A stretch of 64,000 nucleotides of DNA. It comes from Stictocephala bisonia (taxonomy: Eukaryota; Arthropoda; Insecta; Hemiptera; Membracidae). Positions 1 through 10,496 of the stretch are shown in pieces (position 1 is the first letter of the stretch; every line of letters begins with the position of its first letter). The notes beneath the pieces were generated by a model. The model did no database searches, was not told where the DNA came from, and saw only the letters and a program-made list of their open reading frames with translations. The stretch spans positions 27,148 to 91,147 of the forward strand of contig JAQJVL010002575.1 in assembly GCA_035578905.1 (NCBI GenBank), given 5' to 3'. The translations under genes and the position numbers were made by a program.

Positions 1-360
1 GTCAATATCCCAGCCACCTATATTTTTGTGTGTGTTCTATGTGCATTAATCAATAAACTGAGTAACTATAATTATTACTATTAATGGTAGTTAATATGAT
101 TTGTACATATATAATAGAAACACAATAAACGAACGGTCAGTAATTTTTAGACAAGAATGAAATAAATGTCTTATTCTAAAAAAATAATAAAACATTATTA
201 GCAAATGTAAGCACTTAAATGAAAGGTTTTTAATTAAATAATCAATTCATAAATATCTTTAAATACTTCCAACTAATTTACTCTTAACAATGAATAATAT
301 AATATAACTTAAATATAACTTGATTTAACATTATTTCATGATGATGTATCTACATAGTAG
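1..360. other. AT-rich sequence without recognised feature
   Basis: The sequence is AT-rich with scattered stop codons in all frames. I see no repeat structure, RNA gene or coding segment. It lies downstream of the minus-strand Ser/Thr-rich frame. Confidence 0.5.
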
Positions 361-528
361 TGTTAGTGAAAGATAATATTTGAGAAGATAGAGTAGATAT
401 TATTCGAGGTGGTGATAACATTAAAGATATATTTCTCCGTGAGACAGTAGACGTTAAAGATGGTGGGGATGTCATCGAAGATAAAGGTACATGGAGTGAA
501 ACAGATATGGAAGATAATGGATTTGAAA

Positions 529-1172
529 TTAAGATATATTTTCGTGAGGAATCGTAGTTGTTAAAAATGACCGAGATATAGTGGAAGATATATTTCCAGG
601 GGCCATAATAGATGCTGAAGGTAATGAAATTTCAAGCGAAGATATATTTGTAAGGGTCATAGCAGAATTTAGAGATGGTTGAGTTGTAATCGATGTTATA
701 TTGCCATTTAGCAAGGTAGACGATGAAGATGTGTTCGAAGATATATTCCCAGGTGGCATAGTAGACGGTAAAGTTGTATTCCCAGGAATAGTAGCAGGCG
801 TTGAAAATGACGGAGATGAACTCGAAGCCATCAATCCATGACTTGTAGTAGACGATGAAGATGATTGTGTTGTAGAGAAATTCATTGTACTAGAGGGTAT
901 AAAAGCAATTAATGACCCTTTTGCTGTAGAAGAGGAATTACTTCTGGAGATGTTGGGCACAGAAGTTGATATACTTGACAACATATGAGGTGAAGGCATG
1001 TCTTGATGCGATGCTTTAGCCGAATGTATAAATGTTTCTATAACCGCCCTCCTTACCTTTGACTGGACTAGTAAGGTTTGGCTCAGACGTGACTCACGTT
1101 CGATTTTATTTGCAGAGTTGAAGTCTATTTTTACCATCAGGGTTATAAAAATGTAGATAAACGTGTTCACTG
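529..1172 (-). CDS. Ser/Thr-rich repetitive (mucin-like) reading frame, possibly one or two exons
   Basis: A 213-codon open frame whose second half is dominated by Ser, Thr, Pro and Asn. It has imperfect repeats of the type PGNISS spaced about 18-25 residues apart, and the many N-x-S/T sequons suggest a secreted or surface glycoprotein if it is expressed. The first codon is not ATG. The frame opens just after a pyrimidine-rich stretch ending in TTTCAG (about 1173-1190 on this strand), which looks like a 3' splice acceptor, so this may be an internal exon. An AAAGGTAAGG inside the frame (near 1055) resembles a splice donor. Past the TAA at 529 the same style of sequence continues in another frame to about 345, including another RNIS-type repeat, which suggests a frameshift or further exon. 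I do not recognise a family. It could also be a degenerate minisatellite that happens to be open. Confidence 0.4.
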
Positions 1173-1212
1173 AAACAAACAGAGAATTAAGAGTAGACTA
1201 AGTAGATAAGAT

Positions 1213-1536
1213 GGACCTCTTCCATTACTTTACTACCACTACTTTGTCCGTTACTTCACTACCACTACTTTGTCCGTTACTACACTACTACTACGTTTTT
1301 ATCGCTAGTAATATTAGGTTAGGTGGCTACTTAAGTTGATCCAGAAGGCTACAGACTGGTAAATCCAACGATTGATTTACCGCCGAATGCGCTCTCCATA
1401 AGGATCTGATTCCTAGTGAATAAGGAATACCACAGTAGATGTAAAAAGGATTGGGAAATAGTTTTTAGAGCAATATAATATTTATCAAGCGGTAGTGAAT
1501 AAAAAAGGAGTAGTAGTGAATTTACGGAAGAGATCC
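1213..1536. mobile_element. Short inverted-repeat (MITE-like) element, copy A
   Basis: Left end: about three short repeats of the type CACTACCACTACTTTGTCCG (1213-1300). Right end: the same motif inverted (GTAGTAGTGAATTTACGG, about 1510-1530). The outermost bases also match as an inverted pair: GGACCTCTTCC on the left and GGATCTCTTCC when the right end is read in reverse. The interior (about 1300-1490), with ATTAGGTTAGGTGG, GATTCCTAG and AAGGAATACCACAGT, is clearly related to 62590-62825, so this is a dispersed family with two members here. There is no coding capacity. It is probably a non-autonomous DNA transposon whose superfamily I cannot name. GAT occurs on both sides but is too short to count as a target duplication. 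Confidence 0.7.
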
Positions 1537-2328
1537 GATTAAGTCTTGAATTGCTAAAGTAGGCAATTTACTATGTATTATAATAAACAAATGCTATTTT
1601 ACATCATTAGATGTATAATAACAATAACATCTATTATATATATCTTCATAACAAATAATACCAATTTAATAAATGTATTTCTTGTCAAACTATATTACCG
1701 TACTTTAAATATATTACTTCACACAAATAAAAAACTAAGAATACTATTTCATGATATATCCATAATTAATGATTGTTGTAAGCAATAACACTAAAATTAT
1801 CTGAATGATTCCACAAGAATTACGAAATCTCTTCTATGATTAAATGAGATACTATGCCTCTGGAATTCAATATTTATTTAGTTTAATGATTGAATAGGTT
1901 CACACTATGTGAATGTGTGTGTTTTTATAATTCTTCTACAATGAAATAGATTTCTATTAAAACCTTACAATCCTATTATTAAAACATATTGCCCACGACC
2001 GTTTAATTTAGTGTGTTAGCTTTAATAGCCAGGTTAAATACAATATAGTTAACAATGTACCTCTCAGACTGTTGCTGGACATAATTAAGTAGACAAAGCC
2101 ACGTCTCTTAATGTAATAATATATACAGTGTAGAATGATTATAAACCTTTTAACAGAATCATCATTTAAATGGAAGTTTAATAGTTTAATTTTGATTCAA
2201 TGATTCAGTTGTAACCGAGAAAAGAATTGACATTTACAATGGTAATAATATCATCTTCGTTGTTAAAGTAAATAATATCACTTAACCAAAAACAATATTT
2301 TGATTAAGTAGAGTTGTGATTAAATACT
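1537..2328. other. AT-rich sequence without recognised feature
   Basis: It contains a 71-codon AT-driven frame (1573-1788) with no protein-like composition. I see no gene. The last 20 bases (GAGTTGTGATTAAATACTG) are repeated inside the adjacent tandem array. Confidence 0.5.
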
Positions 2329-2900
2329 GTGACAACAACTAAGTACAATATAAGACGTCTAAAATATTGTGACAACAACTAAGTACAATATAAGACGTCT
2401 AAAATATTGTGACAACAACTAAGTACAATATAAGACGTCTAAAATATTGTGACAACAATTAAGTACAATAAAAGACGTCTAAAATATTGTGACAACAACT
2501 AAGTACAATATAAGACGTCTAAAATATTGTAACAACAACTAAGTACAATATAAGACGTCTAAAATATTGTTACAACAACTAAGTACAATATAAGACGTCT
2601 AAAATATTGTGACAACAATTAAGTACAATAAAAGACGTCTAAAATATTGTGACAACAACTAAGTACAATATAAGACGTCTAAAATATTGTGATAACAACT
2701 AAGTACAATATAAGACGTCTAAAATATTGTGACAACAACTAAGTACAATATAAGACGTCTAAAATATTGTGACAACAACTAAATACAATATAAGACGTCT
2801 AAAATAGGGTTGTGATTAAATATTGTGACAACAACTAAGTACAATATAAGACGTCTAAAATATTGTTACAACAACTAAGTACAATATAAGACGTCTAAAA
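2329..2900 (+). repeat. Tandem array of a 40-bp unit, about 14 copies
   Basis: The unit runs GTGACAACAACTAAGTACAA then TATAAGACGTCTAAAATATT. Twelve near-identical 40-bp copies are followed, at about 2806-2826, by a short interruption (GGGTTGTGATTAAATATT), then two more copies. The interruption matches the sequence immediately left of the array, so the start of the array was itself duplicated. Divergence between copies is a few bases at most, and one variant (AATTAAGTACAATAAAAG) recurs twice at a spacing of four units, which suggests a higher-order unit of about 160 bp. There are no spacers between units. Confidence 0.95.
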
Positions 2901-3046
2901 TCTGAACTGCAAAAATAAGACATATAAAAGAAAGAGTTGAAAACTTTGCTGATTTCTCATCAACGTATACCGGTTAGTAATTTAATAAACTGAGCTATCC
3001 AAGAGGTATATCAAAGAAAATGTAACTATTTCAAATATAATATGTT

Positions 3047-3219
3047 TATAATGATAGAAATGATACTCGCACTTTACCAATAAAAATTAATAAAATATTT
3101 CTGAGGCCTTTCAGAAAGTTGTTTGTTGCTTTGAAGATGAAAACTTTCTTTTCGAAAGGCCGCAGAACATTTTATAAATTTTTCATTGGAAAAATGTGAG
3201 TATCATTTCCACCATTACA
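3047..3219. mobile_element. Short imperfect palindrome (foldback or MITE-like)
   Basis: The arm beginning GAAATGATACTCGCACTTTA at 3057 and running through GAGGCCTTTCAGAAAG pairs with the arm at about 3141-3209 (CTTTCTTTTCGAAAGGCC ... GTGAGTATCATTTC). The arms are about 60-70 bp with scattered mismatches and leave a loop of roughly 22 bases. There is no coding capacity. It could be a small foldback transposon or hairpin-forming MITE. I found no second copy in the window. Confidence 0.7.
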
Positions 3220-6028
3220 TATAATACATCCAATAAGTCAGTTCTCTTCAATATGATAAATATTTATTATTAAATTGTGTTATTATTATGTAAGTTAGTG
3301 TATTAATAATTTATTTAATACATAATCTTAGATGTTAGTTTAATTATAATAGTAATATAATAACAACAAAGATGCATAGAAATTTGTCAAAGGTTCACTA
3401 TGAAGCAAATAAATCTATACGTATATAAGATACAATCAGTATAAGAGATAGTTATGGTGAAACGATTGTTGATATATTATTTATGTACTGTAAATATACT
3501 ATAATATTAAATTAATGTTCTAACATCCAAAACACTGGTTTTCAATTTACTATCGTTGTTGGAACAGTAAAAAATAAATACAATGTAAAATGAACTTACC
3601 CCACATTTTGTCTAAATATTTCAGTGTGCAAATGAACAGCAATTGTAACAAACTACTGTTGCCTGTATATTATCTACATTGTTGTACACGATAAGAATAT
3701 ATGAGTCAGGGCCATTGTTGCATTTTCTATCTAAGTGAAGAAATTAACATTCTTGCATATCTTTATGTGGTGTTTCGGAAATAATAACTCACGATTCAAG
3801 GAAGTATGGTGTTATTTTTATGTGCCCGGTCTGAAATTCCATCATGAAACTCCAATCATGATTTTACGTGGTTAGATTCCTCAAAGAATTAGAATCTTAT
3901 CACAAATACAAGATTATGAACTTTACCATGAAATGTTGGAAAAGTTTTTTCATAATTGTGTGAATATGTAGGTGAATTCTTCAAGTAAAATATATATTTA
4001 GTCATATATTCATAATCAATATACTGTTGTGACTACAAAATTTGTATATTTAAGAACTATTATAACTTTATAAACTTTCTGAAGGCTTTATTTAACGAAA
4101 CAGAGAATTTACCTTATTATATTTTATTACATTGGTACCGACATTTTGATGTTGATTTCACTTTGTGAATAGAAGCGGCCTTTCTCTTTGTCTGAAGTGA
4201 CGATGTGGTTTTTTGTATGGAGAGAGACCTGTTGAGTGGTATCCGAACAATTTGAGTGATGAGAAACATGTGCAGACGGTAGGCTAGACCCGCGACTGCA
4301 CATGGCTGTGCATCTTTAAAATTACAGATTATAGGTGACATGTGATCTATTTCCCACTTGATCTGTTCCTTGTTTTCACTAATATAAAATTCGATTAATA
4401 ATATTTCAAACCTAATATAGTTTCTTCCTTTAGAAAAAAATATAAAGATGATAATAAATTTCATTTCAGACTAACCTGAAATACATAAAGTAGTTATTAC
4501 AGTTAGATTGTACAAGGTCTGAATGTAGTAAACTATTATTTATTTCTTTTTAGTGTTTGTGCGATGGTATTGCATTATTTTGAAATGTATTAAAAAGGGG
4601 GAACACAATAACTTGAAATTAATTTCACAACACTCAAATGAATTAATTTTTAAATTTAGTTTATTAGTAAAACAAAGACAACTCAACAAAACAACAAAAT
4701 ACAGATAATTGGATGATAAAAAATCTCATGATTTTGTATATTACTGAAACTAAGTCGTATTCTGTAGACTTCATTATACTCGTATGTCAAATTACTATGC
4801 AATGAAACAAAACATCATGATTTTAAGCTAGATTTGTTTACGGTTTCAGCATACTTGTGTCACAACCCATGTGATGTATCTTGAGAAGGTTTAAGTGAAA
4901 TAGCTCTTACATGTCACGTAGATTATAGTTAAGGAAACTGGTAAAAAAGGTATATATATATATTTTTTTTTCCCAATGGTTAGGATCATTTGTAAAACAT
5001 CCTATAACCTAAAATTCAACCCCTCTCACCCCAAGCTATTACCGGCCGGAAATGCCAAAATAAAAACTATATTCAGATAATAGAAGTAAGAACCATGTTG
5101 AGTTGAATGGAGGGATAAGTGACTTACATGCAACATAGTCCTTAGGGACACTTAGAGGGTTAAATAAATCTAAACACTAAGATGGGAAACCATGAGTAAC
5201 TATTAAGAAAAAATAATGTAACATAAAATAGACATCAATAAATTAGAATCATTACCACGCCCAAAACTTAGTAAAATTATTAATGAGTTCAATATAGATG
5301 TGAACGATTAAAAAACTGCAAAGTTTCAAAATACAGGGTTTCAGAAAATACGAAACATTTAAAATTATAATTACATATTACAAATATATAACATTTTGGA
5401 TGAAGGCCACGGTAAAATCCGCTCAAATTGTGATATCTTACACTGTGAGACTCACACACTTTTACTGTCGACTTATTTACTTGATAATTGTTTACAACTA
5501 ACGTGCCGGCACTGGTGTAACTGACGTGGCGTAGTGCTGTAACCCAACTACTTGAGAACAAAGTATTTGGGAGATTGTAGGTGATAGGTTCTATACTATA
5601 CTAAACATATGTCTAATATAGTAATAAATACATAAATGAGATATTTTCTTTGAGCTAGGTTAAGATAGTAGTTTCAGTTATACATTTAGATATATTTATA
5701 AACCTTTCCGATCTTTATAAACAATAAACCAACAATGCTCATTAATTAGTCAATGTACAAAGAACTGCAATTCAATTGTTAACCTCTACTATTTGCATAT
5801 CGGTAAGTAGTTCTCGGTTAACATTATTCAAAGAACGTTTCCTTATTTAGTTTCCTTATTGTTCTGTGATTCAATTATCCACAGCACGTCCTTACACGAA
5901 TATGAAGCTCTTGGGATCTCAATTATCTTTGGATAAAGGTCAAAGATATTGTTATTTACATCTTAGTATTGCAATTAGCTGCTTAGTTTTAACCATTATT
6001 CTCTGTATATGTAAATGTATATACATAT
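3220..6028. other. Mostly featureless AT-rich sequence; one unexplained 115-codon frame
   Basis: The only stretch with more protein-like composition is a minus-strand frame at 4117-4464, starting with ATG. Its middle part (about 4150-4350) has higher GC than its surroundings and includes CNFKDAQPCAVAGLAYRLH. I do not recognise a family, and the N-terminal third is AT-driven. The minus-strand frame at 5289-5561 shows nothing recognisable. No repeats or RNA genes are seen. Confidence 0.4.
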
Positions 6029-6605
6029 GTATTGTCAAACTCATGGTAAATATAGAGAACTAAAAGACATATTGATCTAAAGAAATTTGGTAGCTTAGAC
6101 ATAAAAAAGTTTATGGAACGCAAACAAACAAGGGTGATCCTGAATAACTCGAAATGTGCAAAAGTCAATGAGTAAAGTGACCGAGATGCTTCTAATTTAT
6201 TTTAATATATGAATCCATGTGACACCAAATAGAAAAGTGAAAGGAATTAAGCACAACATTAACAATTTTGTATATGTATGTATATATATGTATATATATA
6301 TGTACATTTAAATACATATATATATATACATATAAATACATATACAAAATTGTTAATGTTGTGCTTAATTCCTTTCACTTTTATATTTGGTGTCACATGG
6401 ATTCATATATTAAAATAAATTAGAAGCATCTCGGTCACTTTACTCATTGACTTTTGCACATTTCGGGTTATTCAGGATCACCCTTGTTTGTTTGCGTTCC
6501 AGAAACTGTTTTATGTCTACATGCTATGTAAATATCTAAGTTACCAAATTTCTTTAGATCAATATGTCTTTTAGTTCTCTATATTTTCCATGAGCTTGAC
6601 AATAC
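6029..6605. repeat. Large near-perfect palindrome of about 577 bp
   Basis: The left arm starts ATTGTCAAACTCATGGTAAA (6031) and the right arm ends TTTTCCATGAGCTTGACAAT (6603). Nearly every base of the left arm finds its partner, including AACGCAAACAAACAAGGGTG against CACCCTTGTTTGTTTGCGTT. The centre near 6300 is a TATATATG-type AT tract. The right arm carries an extra stretch of about 24 bases (around 6518-6541, CTACATGCTATGTAAATATC). Arm length is about 275-290 bp. There is no coding capacity and no convincing target duplication. It may be a foldback element, an inverted duplication, or an assembly artefact. Confidence 0.9.
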
Positions 6606-7065
6606 CATGGTGTCCTTATGGTTAAAGAAGAAAGCAATGGATACAACGCATACTGAATACGCACTTCTTATAACAGCTTTAATGTTCTTTAAATTAAAAG
6701 AACTAGGATTATTAAATCTATCCTAAGTTGACACGAATCTATAATTTTAAAACAAAAATATCTGGAAACATTTTGAAATCACTTTATGAAGTATGAAATC
6801 CTACTCTCTATAGACCTTACAAAATTTGTATGTCTACACCCACATCCCTGTATATACAACTATTGTACATTAAACAATTAGACAAAGTTTGTTCGTGGTC
6901 ATTATGTTTAATATACAAAAAAACTTCTGTATTAATACTCAATTTATTTTTACGAGTATTTTAAAGATAATAAACAAAGTACTGTTGGTCAGAGATGTTA
7001 AGTGAAATGTGTAGTAGAATAGTGTCATACTTCAGCGTTATAACGTAGCAGGACAAGTCTGTAAT
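6606..7065. other. AT-rich sequence without recognised feature
   Basis: This is AT-rich spacer between the palindrome and the first member of a dispersed repeat pair. Nothing is recognisable on either strand. Confidence 0.5.
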
Positions 7066-7175
7066 TACAGAGTTAAGTATTTTGTGAAAAGTCACAAGAA
7101 GGATCTCAACTATGTTGGCTTTGTTAGCAAGCATAACTCCAGCTAACTGGAAGTATTTAAGGAACTCCATACAAC
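7066..7175 (+). repeat. Dispersed repeat, member 1 of a pair
   Basis: About 100 bp around ATCTCAACTATGTTGGCTTT and AGCATAACTCCAGCTAACTG aligns in the same orientation with 10402-10496 (ATCTCAACTATGTTGACTTT, ACATAGCTCCAGCCAAAT). Order and spacing are conserved despite substitutions and small indels. It is probably a fragment of an old interspersed element. The minus strand over this copy is open and reads EFLKYFQLAGVM, but the other copy has stops, so coding is not supported. Confidence 0.6.
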
Positions 7176-9355
7176 TGGCTCCAGGCACTATAATACAATT
7201 TTGAAATATTTCAATTACAGCTGATGTTAAGTCAAGTATTATTAATATTTGATAGACGTCAGCAGATGTAGTTCTTAGACGTATATAAGAGACGCGTAGT
7301 AGACTTTATTAACTTATAATACTATAAACAATCAAATTATCAACTAAAAGGAAATGGACAATTGCAGGACACTCTGTAAAACAATTACAGGTTTATTTAT
7401 ATTTTTACATTAAATTATTATAGCGAGTGTATTTATACTAAAGAATACAATGTGGTAACAACTTCATTGCTCACTAAACTTACTATATTCATGTTCTTTT
7501 TCTTTTTTTATACAAAATAGTTTAATTGGAATAGCACTGTTTCCTATTTTAAAATTATTATAAGCATAGTAACTTGTTAGTAGAAATTAAAAAAAAGAGA
7601 AAACGTTACTGTAGAATGATAATATTTGATAAACAGCAAGAATTCTTTGTTATTTAAGATATGTATTTCATTAGTGAGTCGATGATTAAAAAACGCAAAT
7701 CACCTAAATATGCATTTTCTACCACTGTCTTAAAAATTTGTTATATAGCATTAAAATAATAGATTATTATGAACTAAACTCGAATATAAGACAAAAAAGT
7801 ATACAAATTTTAAATTAATAGGATCATTTATAATTTTCAACTAAGCAAACAAAGTAACACACATGAATTGTTTGATAGTTAAAATGAAATATACAAATAC
7901 ACTGCGTGATAGAAGAGGCTATTGTAGACAAATAATAATTTGTTTTATACTTGCAATTTTTCAAAATGTGTCCTGACGGCCTCAGGAGGTAAAAAGGTAT
8001 TTACATTATTATAATATACTTCTCAGAGGGTGACTTACAACGGTGCAGTTACTTATAAAAGTAAACCTTACATTATTTTGGATCTCTAATGAAGCATATT
8101 TCACGAATGGAAGATGAGTACAGTATTCGTGAGAAAAATATCGTTGATTTACGCATGTACAACAACAATTGTAATCATAAATATAGTAATCTTTATAAAA
8201 ATTTCATATATTTATTATATTTTCAAAATAGGTTTTGTGGTTAAAAATGAGAAGTTACAACTTAAGTTAAACAGATTCAGCTTGTTACTTTCCTGACTGT
8301 GCAGCAATAAAAAGGGACCTTTAACGGGAGGAAAACATCTGCTTTATATAAAAAACCTTTAAAACTTCTCCTTTCTCTACTTATATAAATTAGGCAACGA
8401 GATTACCGCTGAATATTTACTACCTTTGCGCCAAAGACATTTTAATTTGAAATTGTAGTTATTATATATTATTTCGAATTATGTATTCACTTATTAGGTT
8501 CTATATTCGCTAAATAACAATGGACTAAAATTAACAATAACAGTTAGAGTACATTTTTAAATGTATTTAATACTATGGTTTTTTAGCTATTATTTTTATA
8601 TTTTTTAGGAATTTAATTCAACTGTTTTTATAACCTGTCAACTTAACTAAATCTCACTGATAAGACTTTCTTATTGTAACCAATATGTTAAATATATGTA
8701 ACAATAAATACAAAAAAAATAATAACTTTAAATTAGACTTTATGAAACATAATAAGTTTCATAATCTGATTATTATAATTCATGGGCTTTGGTATATCAC
8801 TTTTTGGTGCTGTGATATATTACTGTGTCTAACATTTGCAGATTATAATTTCAAAACAATCGTAATAATTTACAATTTTTTTACAATAATTTTACAATAC
8901 AATTTTACAATAAAAAAATTACAATAATTTTACTTTACAACGATTGATTAATTGGTTATTATTTTGAATGAAATAAAATGAATGATAAAATTAAAAAATA
9001 ACCAATTCAGTGTAGAATGGATAATTGTCCCATATTAAGTTTGTTATTTGAACGTGTAAATTAGCAGACTATTAATTAACCAGCCACTCTAACCATTATG
9101 TACTGTACAACGAAAATTCATTTCAAAAGACCCAGTGTGTCAGTAAACGTAGCACTACGGCTAACAAATGTTTCAAAGTATTTCTTACAATATTTCGTAT
9201 TCCTTAAATATTTATATTTGTAAGTATGCAGGTCACATATATGGTAAGACATTTTAAATATTTATTCAAATTGCTAGCTTTTTTTTTGTTTCCGTGGTAA
9301 GTCGGAATTAGATAAATAGACTACTTCCAAAACATCTGAGAAGGTAATATAAATT
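7176..9355. other. AT-rich sequence without recognised gene
   Basis: It contains AT-driven short frames (8114-8296, 8685-8927) that read as hydrophobic noise, runs of ACAATAATTTT-type low complexity around 8860-8935, and a small hairpin with arms ATTGGTTATT and AATAACCAAT at about 8950-9006. I see nothing else. Confidence 0.5.
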
Positions 9356-9646
9356 TTAAATATTAGAATTAGATACAATATTTATAAACTCGTTGTCCTC
9401 TGAGACGGAGCGCATATTGACAGCTTGTTTAACGATGGGTAGTGACCCTGTAACTCGTAATATTAAATAATTGTCATCGATTATGTAATGAATTGAACTA
9501 CTGTGATAAGTATCAATAAGTCGAATGTACGCATTTGACGGTGTTTTTATCAAGTTTTTACAAAAATCAGTTTCCTTCAAAATATTTGAACCACAAATTA
9601 TGAATGTTGTTTTCTTAAGCAAAAATAATATGGCAAAAATAGCATT
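9356..9646 (-). CDS. Candidate orphan exon or coding remnant, family unknown
   Basis: About 97 open codons preceded on this strand by TTTTATTTTTGCTTCAG, a plausible splice acceptor ending at about 9646. The translation begins hydrophobic (NAIFAILFLLKK) and then becomes mixed (SNILKETDFCKNLIKTPSNA; IRLIDTYHSSSIHYIIDD), more protein-like than other short frames nearby. No ATG start is needed if it is an internal exon. I do not recognise a family. It may be a fragment of a fast-evolving host gene or chance, and I see no partner exon within several kb. Confidence 0.25.
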   Translation of the reverse strand, partial: NAIFAILFLLKKTTFIICGSNILKETDFCKNLIKTPSNAYIRLIDTYHSSSIHYIIDDNYLILRVTGSLPIVKQAVNMRSVSEDNEFINIVSNSNI

Positions 9647-9655
9647 CTGAAGCAA

Positions 9656-10401
9656 AAATAAAATTGTAAATTAGTCCAATACAAGTTCGATTATTAATGA
9701 ATTTGTGTTTATCTCATTTTATTATTGATTTCAACGAATTGATAAACTGAATCAGGTCTCTTAAATTTACCTAATATTTGTTATTTATTTAGTTTATGAA
9801 ACTAAACTGGTAGTTTTTACCTGAAAACCATATATTGTTCATATTTTACAACGTTACATATAAATGATATATTTAATAATTTTTTTAATTTAACGTGGTT
9901 TTTAAGTTTTTACATATTTTATGATTTATTCATAGTAGTAATTTTCACTTTTGACTGGAAATCTAAATTAAAAAAAGTGGTGTTTATACTAAACTTTTTT
10001 TAAAATAAGTGGTATTGGTAAAATATAAACATCTAATAAATTAAGTATTATAAAATATTTCTGATATGCTAATTTACATTCATACAAATAATTGTTATAT
10101 TACAAATGCAATTCGGTCACATCCCAAATGCAAACCAAAAGTCACAGGGATATCATGAGCCACCTTGACACCTTCGAGTGTTAAAATTAATTTATTACGT
10201 GAAAGTGAATAAGTGATTTGAGAAAATACTTCGTGATGATAACCTTGATAAGAAACAGTCTGTCATTGAAATAATCACAATACATCTAAATAAAATTATA
10301 ATGTTAAGCAATACTTTAAATTAAAATAAAATTATTCTCATGCAACAAATTACACTCAACATTTAAATAAGTATTCCACAAACAAAGTTTGCATCTCCTG
10401 A
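9656..10401. other. AT-rich sequence without recognised feature
   Basis: Low-GC sequence with no repeat structure or coding segment that I can support. Confidence 0.5.
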
Positions 10402-10496
10402 GGGTAGAGTTTTATGTGGAAAGTCAAGAGACTATCTCAACTATGTTGACTTTGTGTTAGGGACATAGCTCCAGCCAAATTTATCTTGGGAATTCC
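10402..10496 (+). repeat. Dispersed repeat, member 2 of a pair
   Basis: It aligns in direct orientation with 7066-7175. Shared blocks are ATCTCAACTATGTTG, CTTTGT, CATA-CTCCAGC and GGAA-TCCA. See that entry. Confidence 0.6.

Noticed and set aside
1309..1325. Arthropod telomeric repeat (TTAGG)n
   Set aside because: Only one or two TTAGG-like units occur here and at 62630, and both are part of the interior of the same inverted-repeat element.
2329..2900. Regularly spaced 40-bp repeats as a CRISPR array
   Set aside because: The units are contiguous with no variable spacers, and everything else in the window is eukaryotic.
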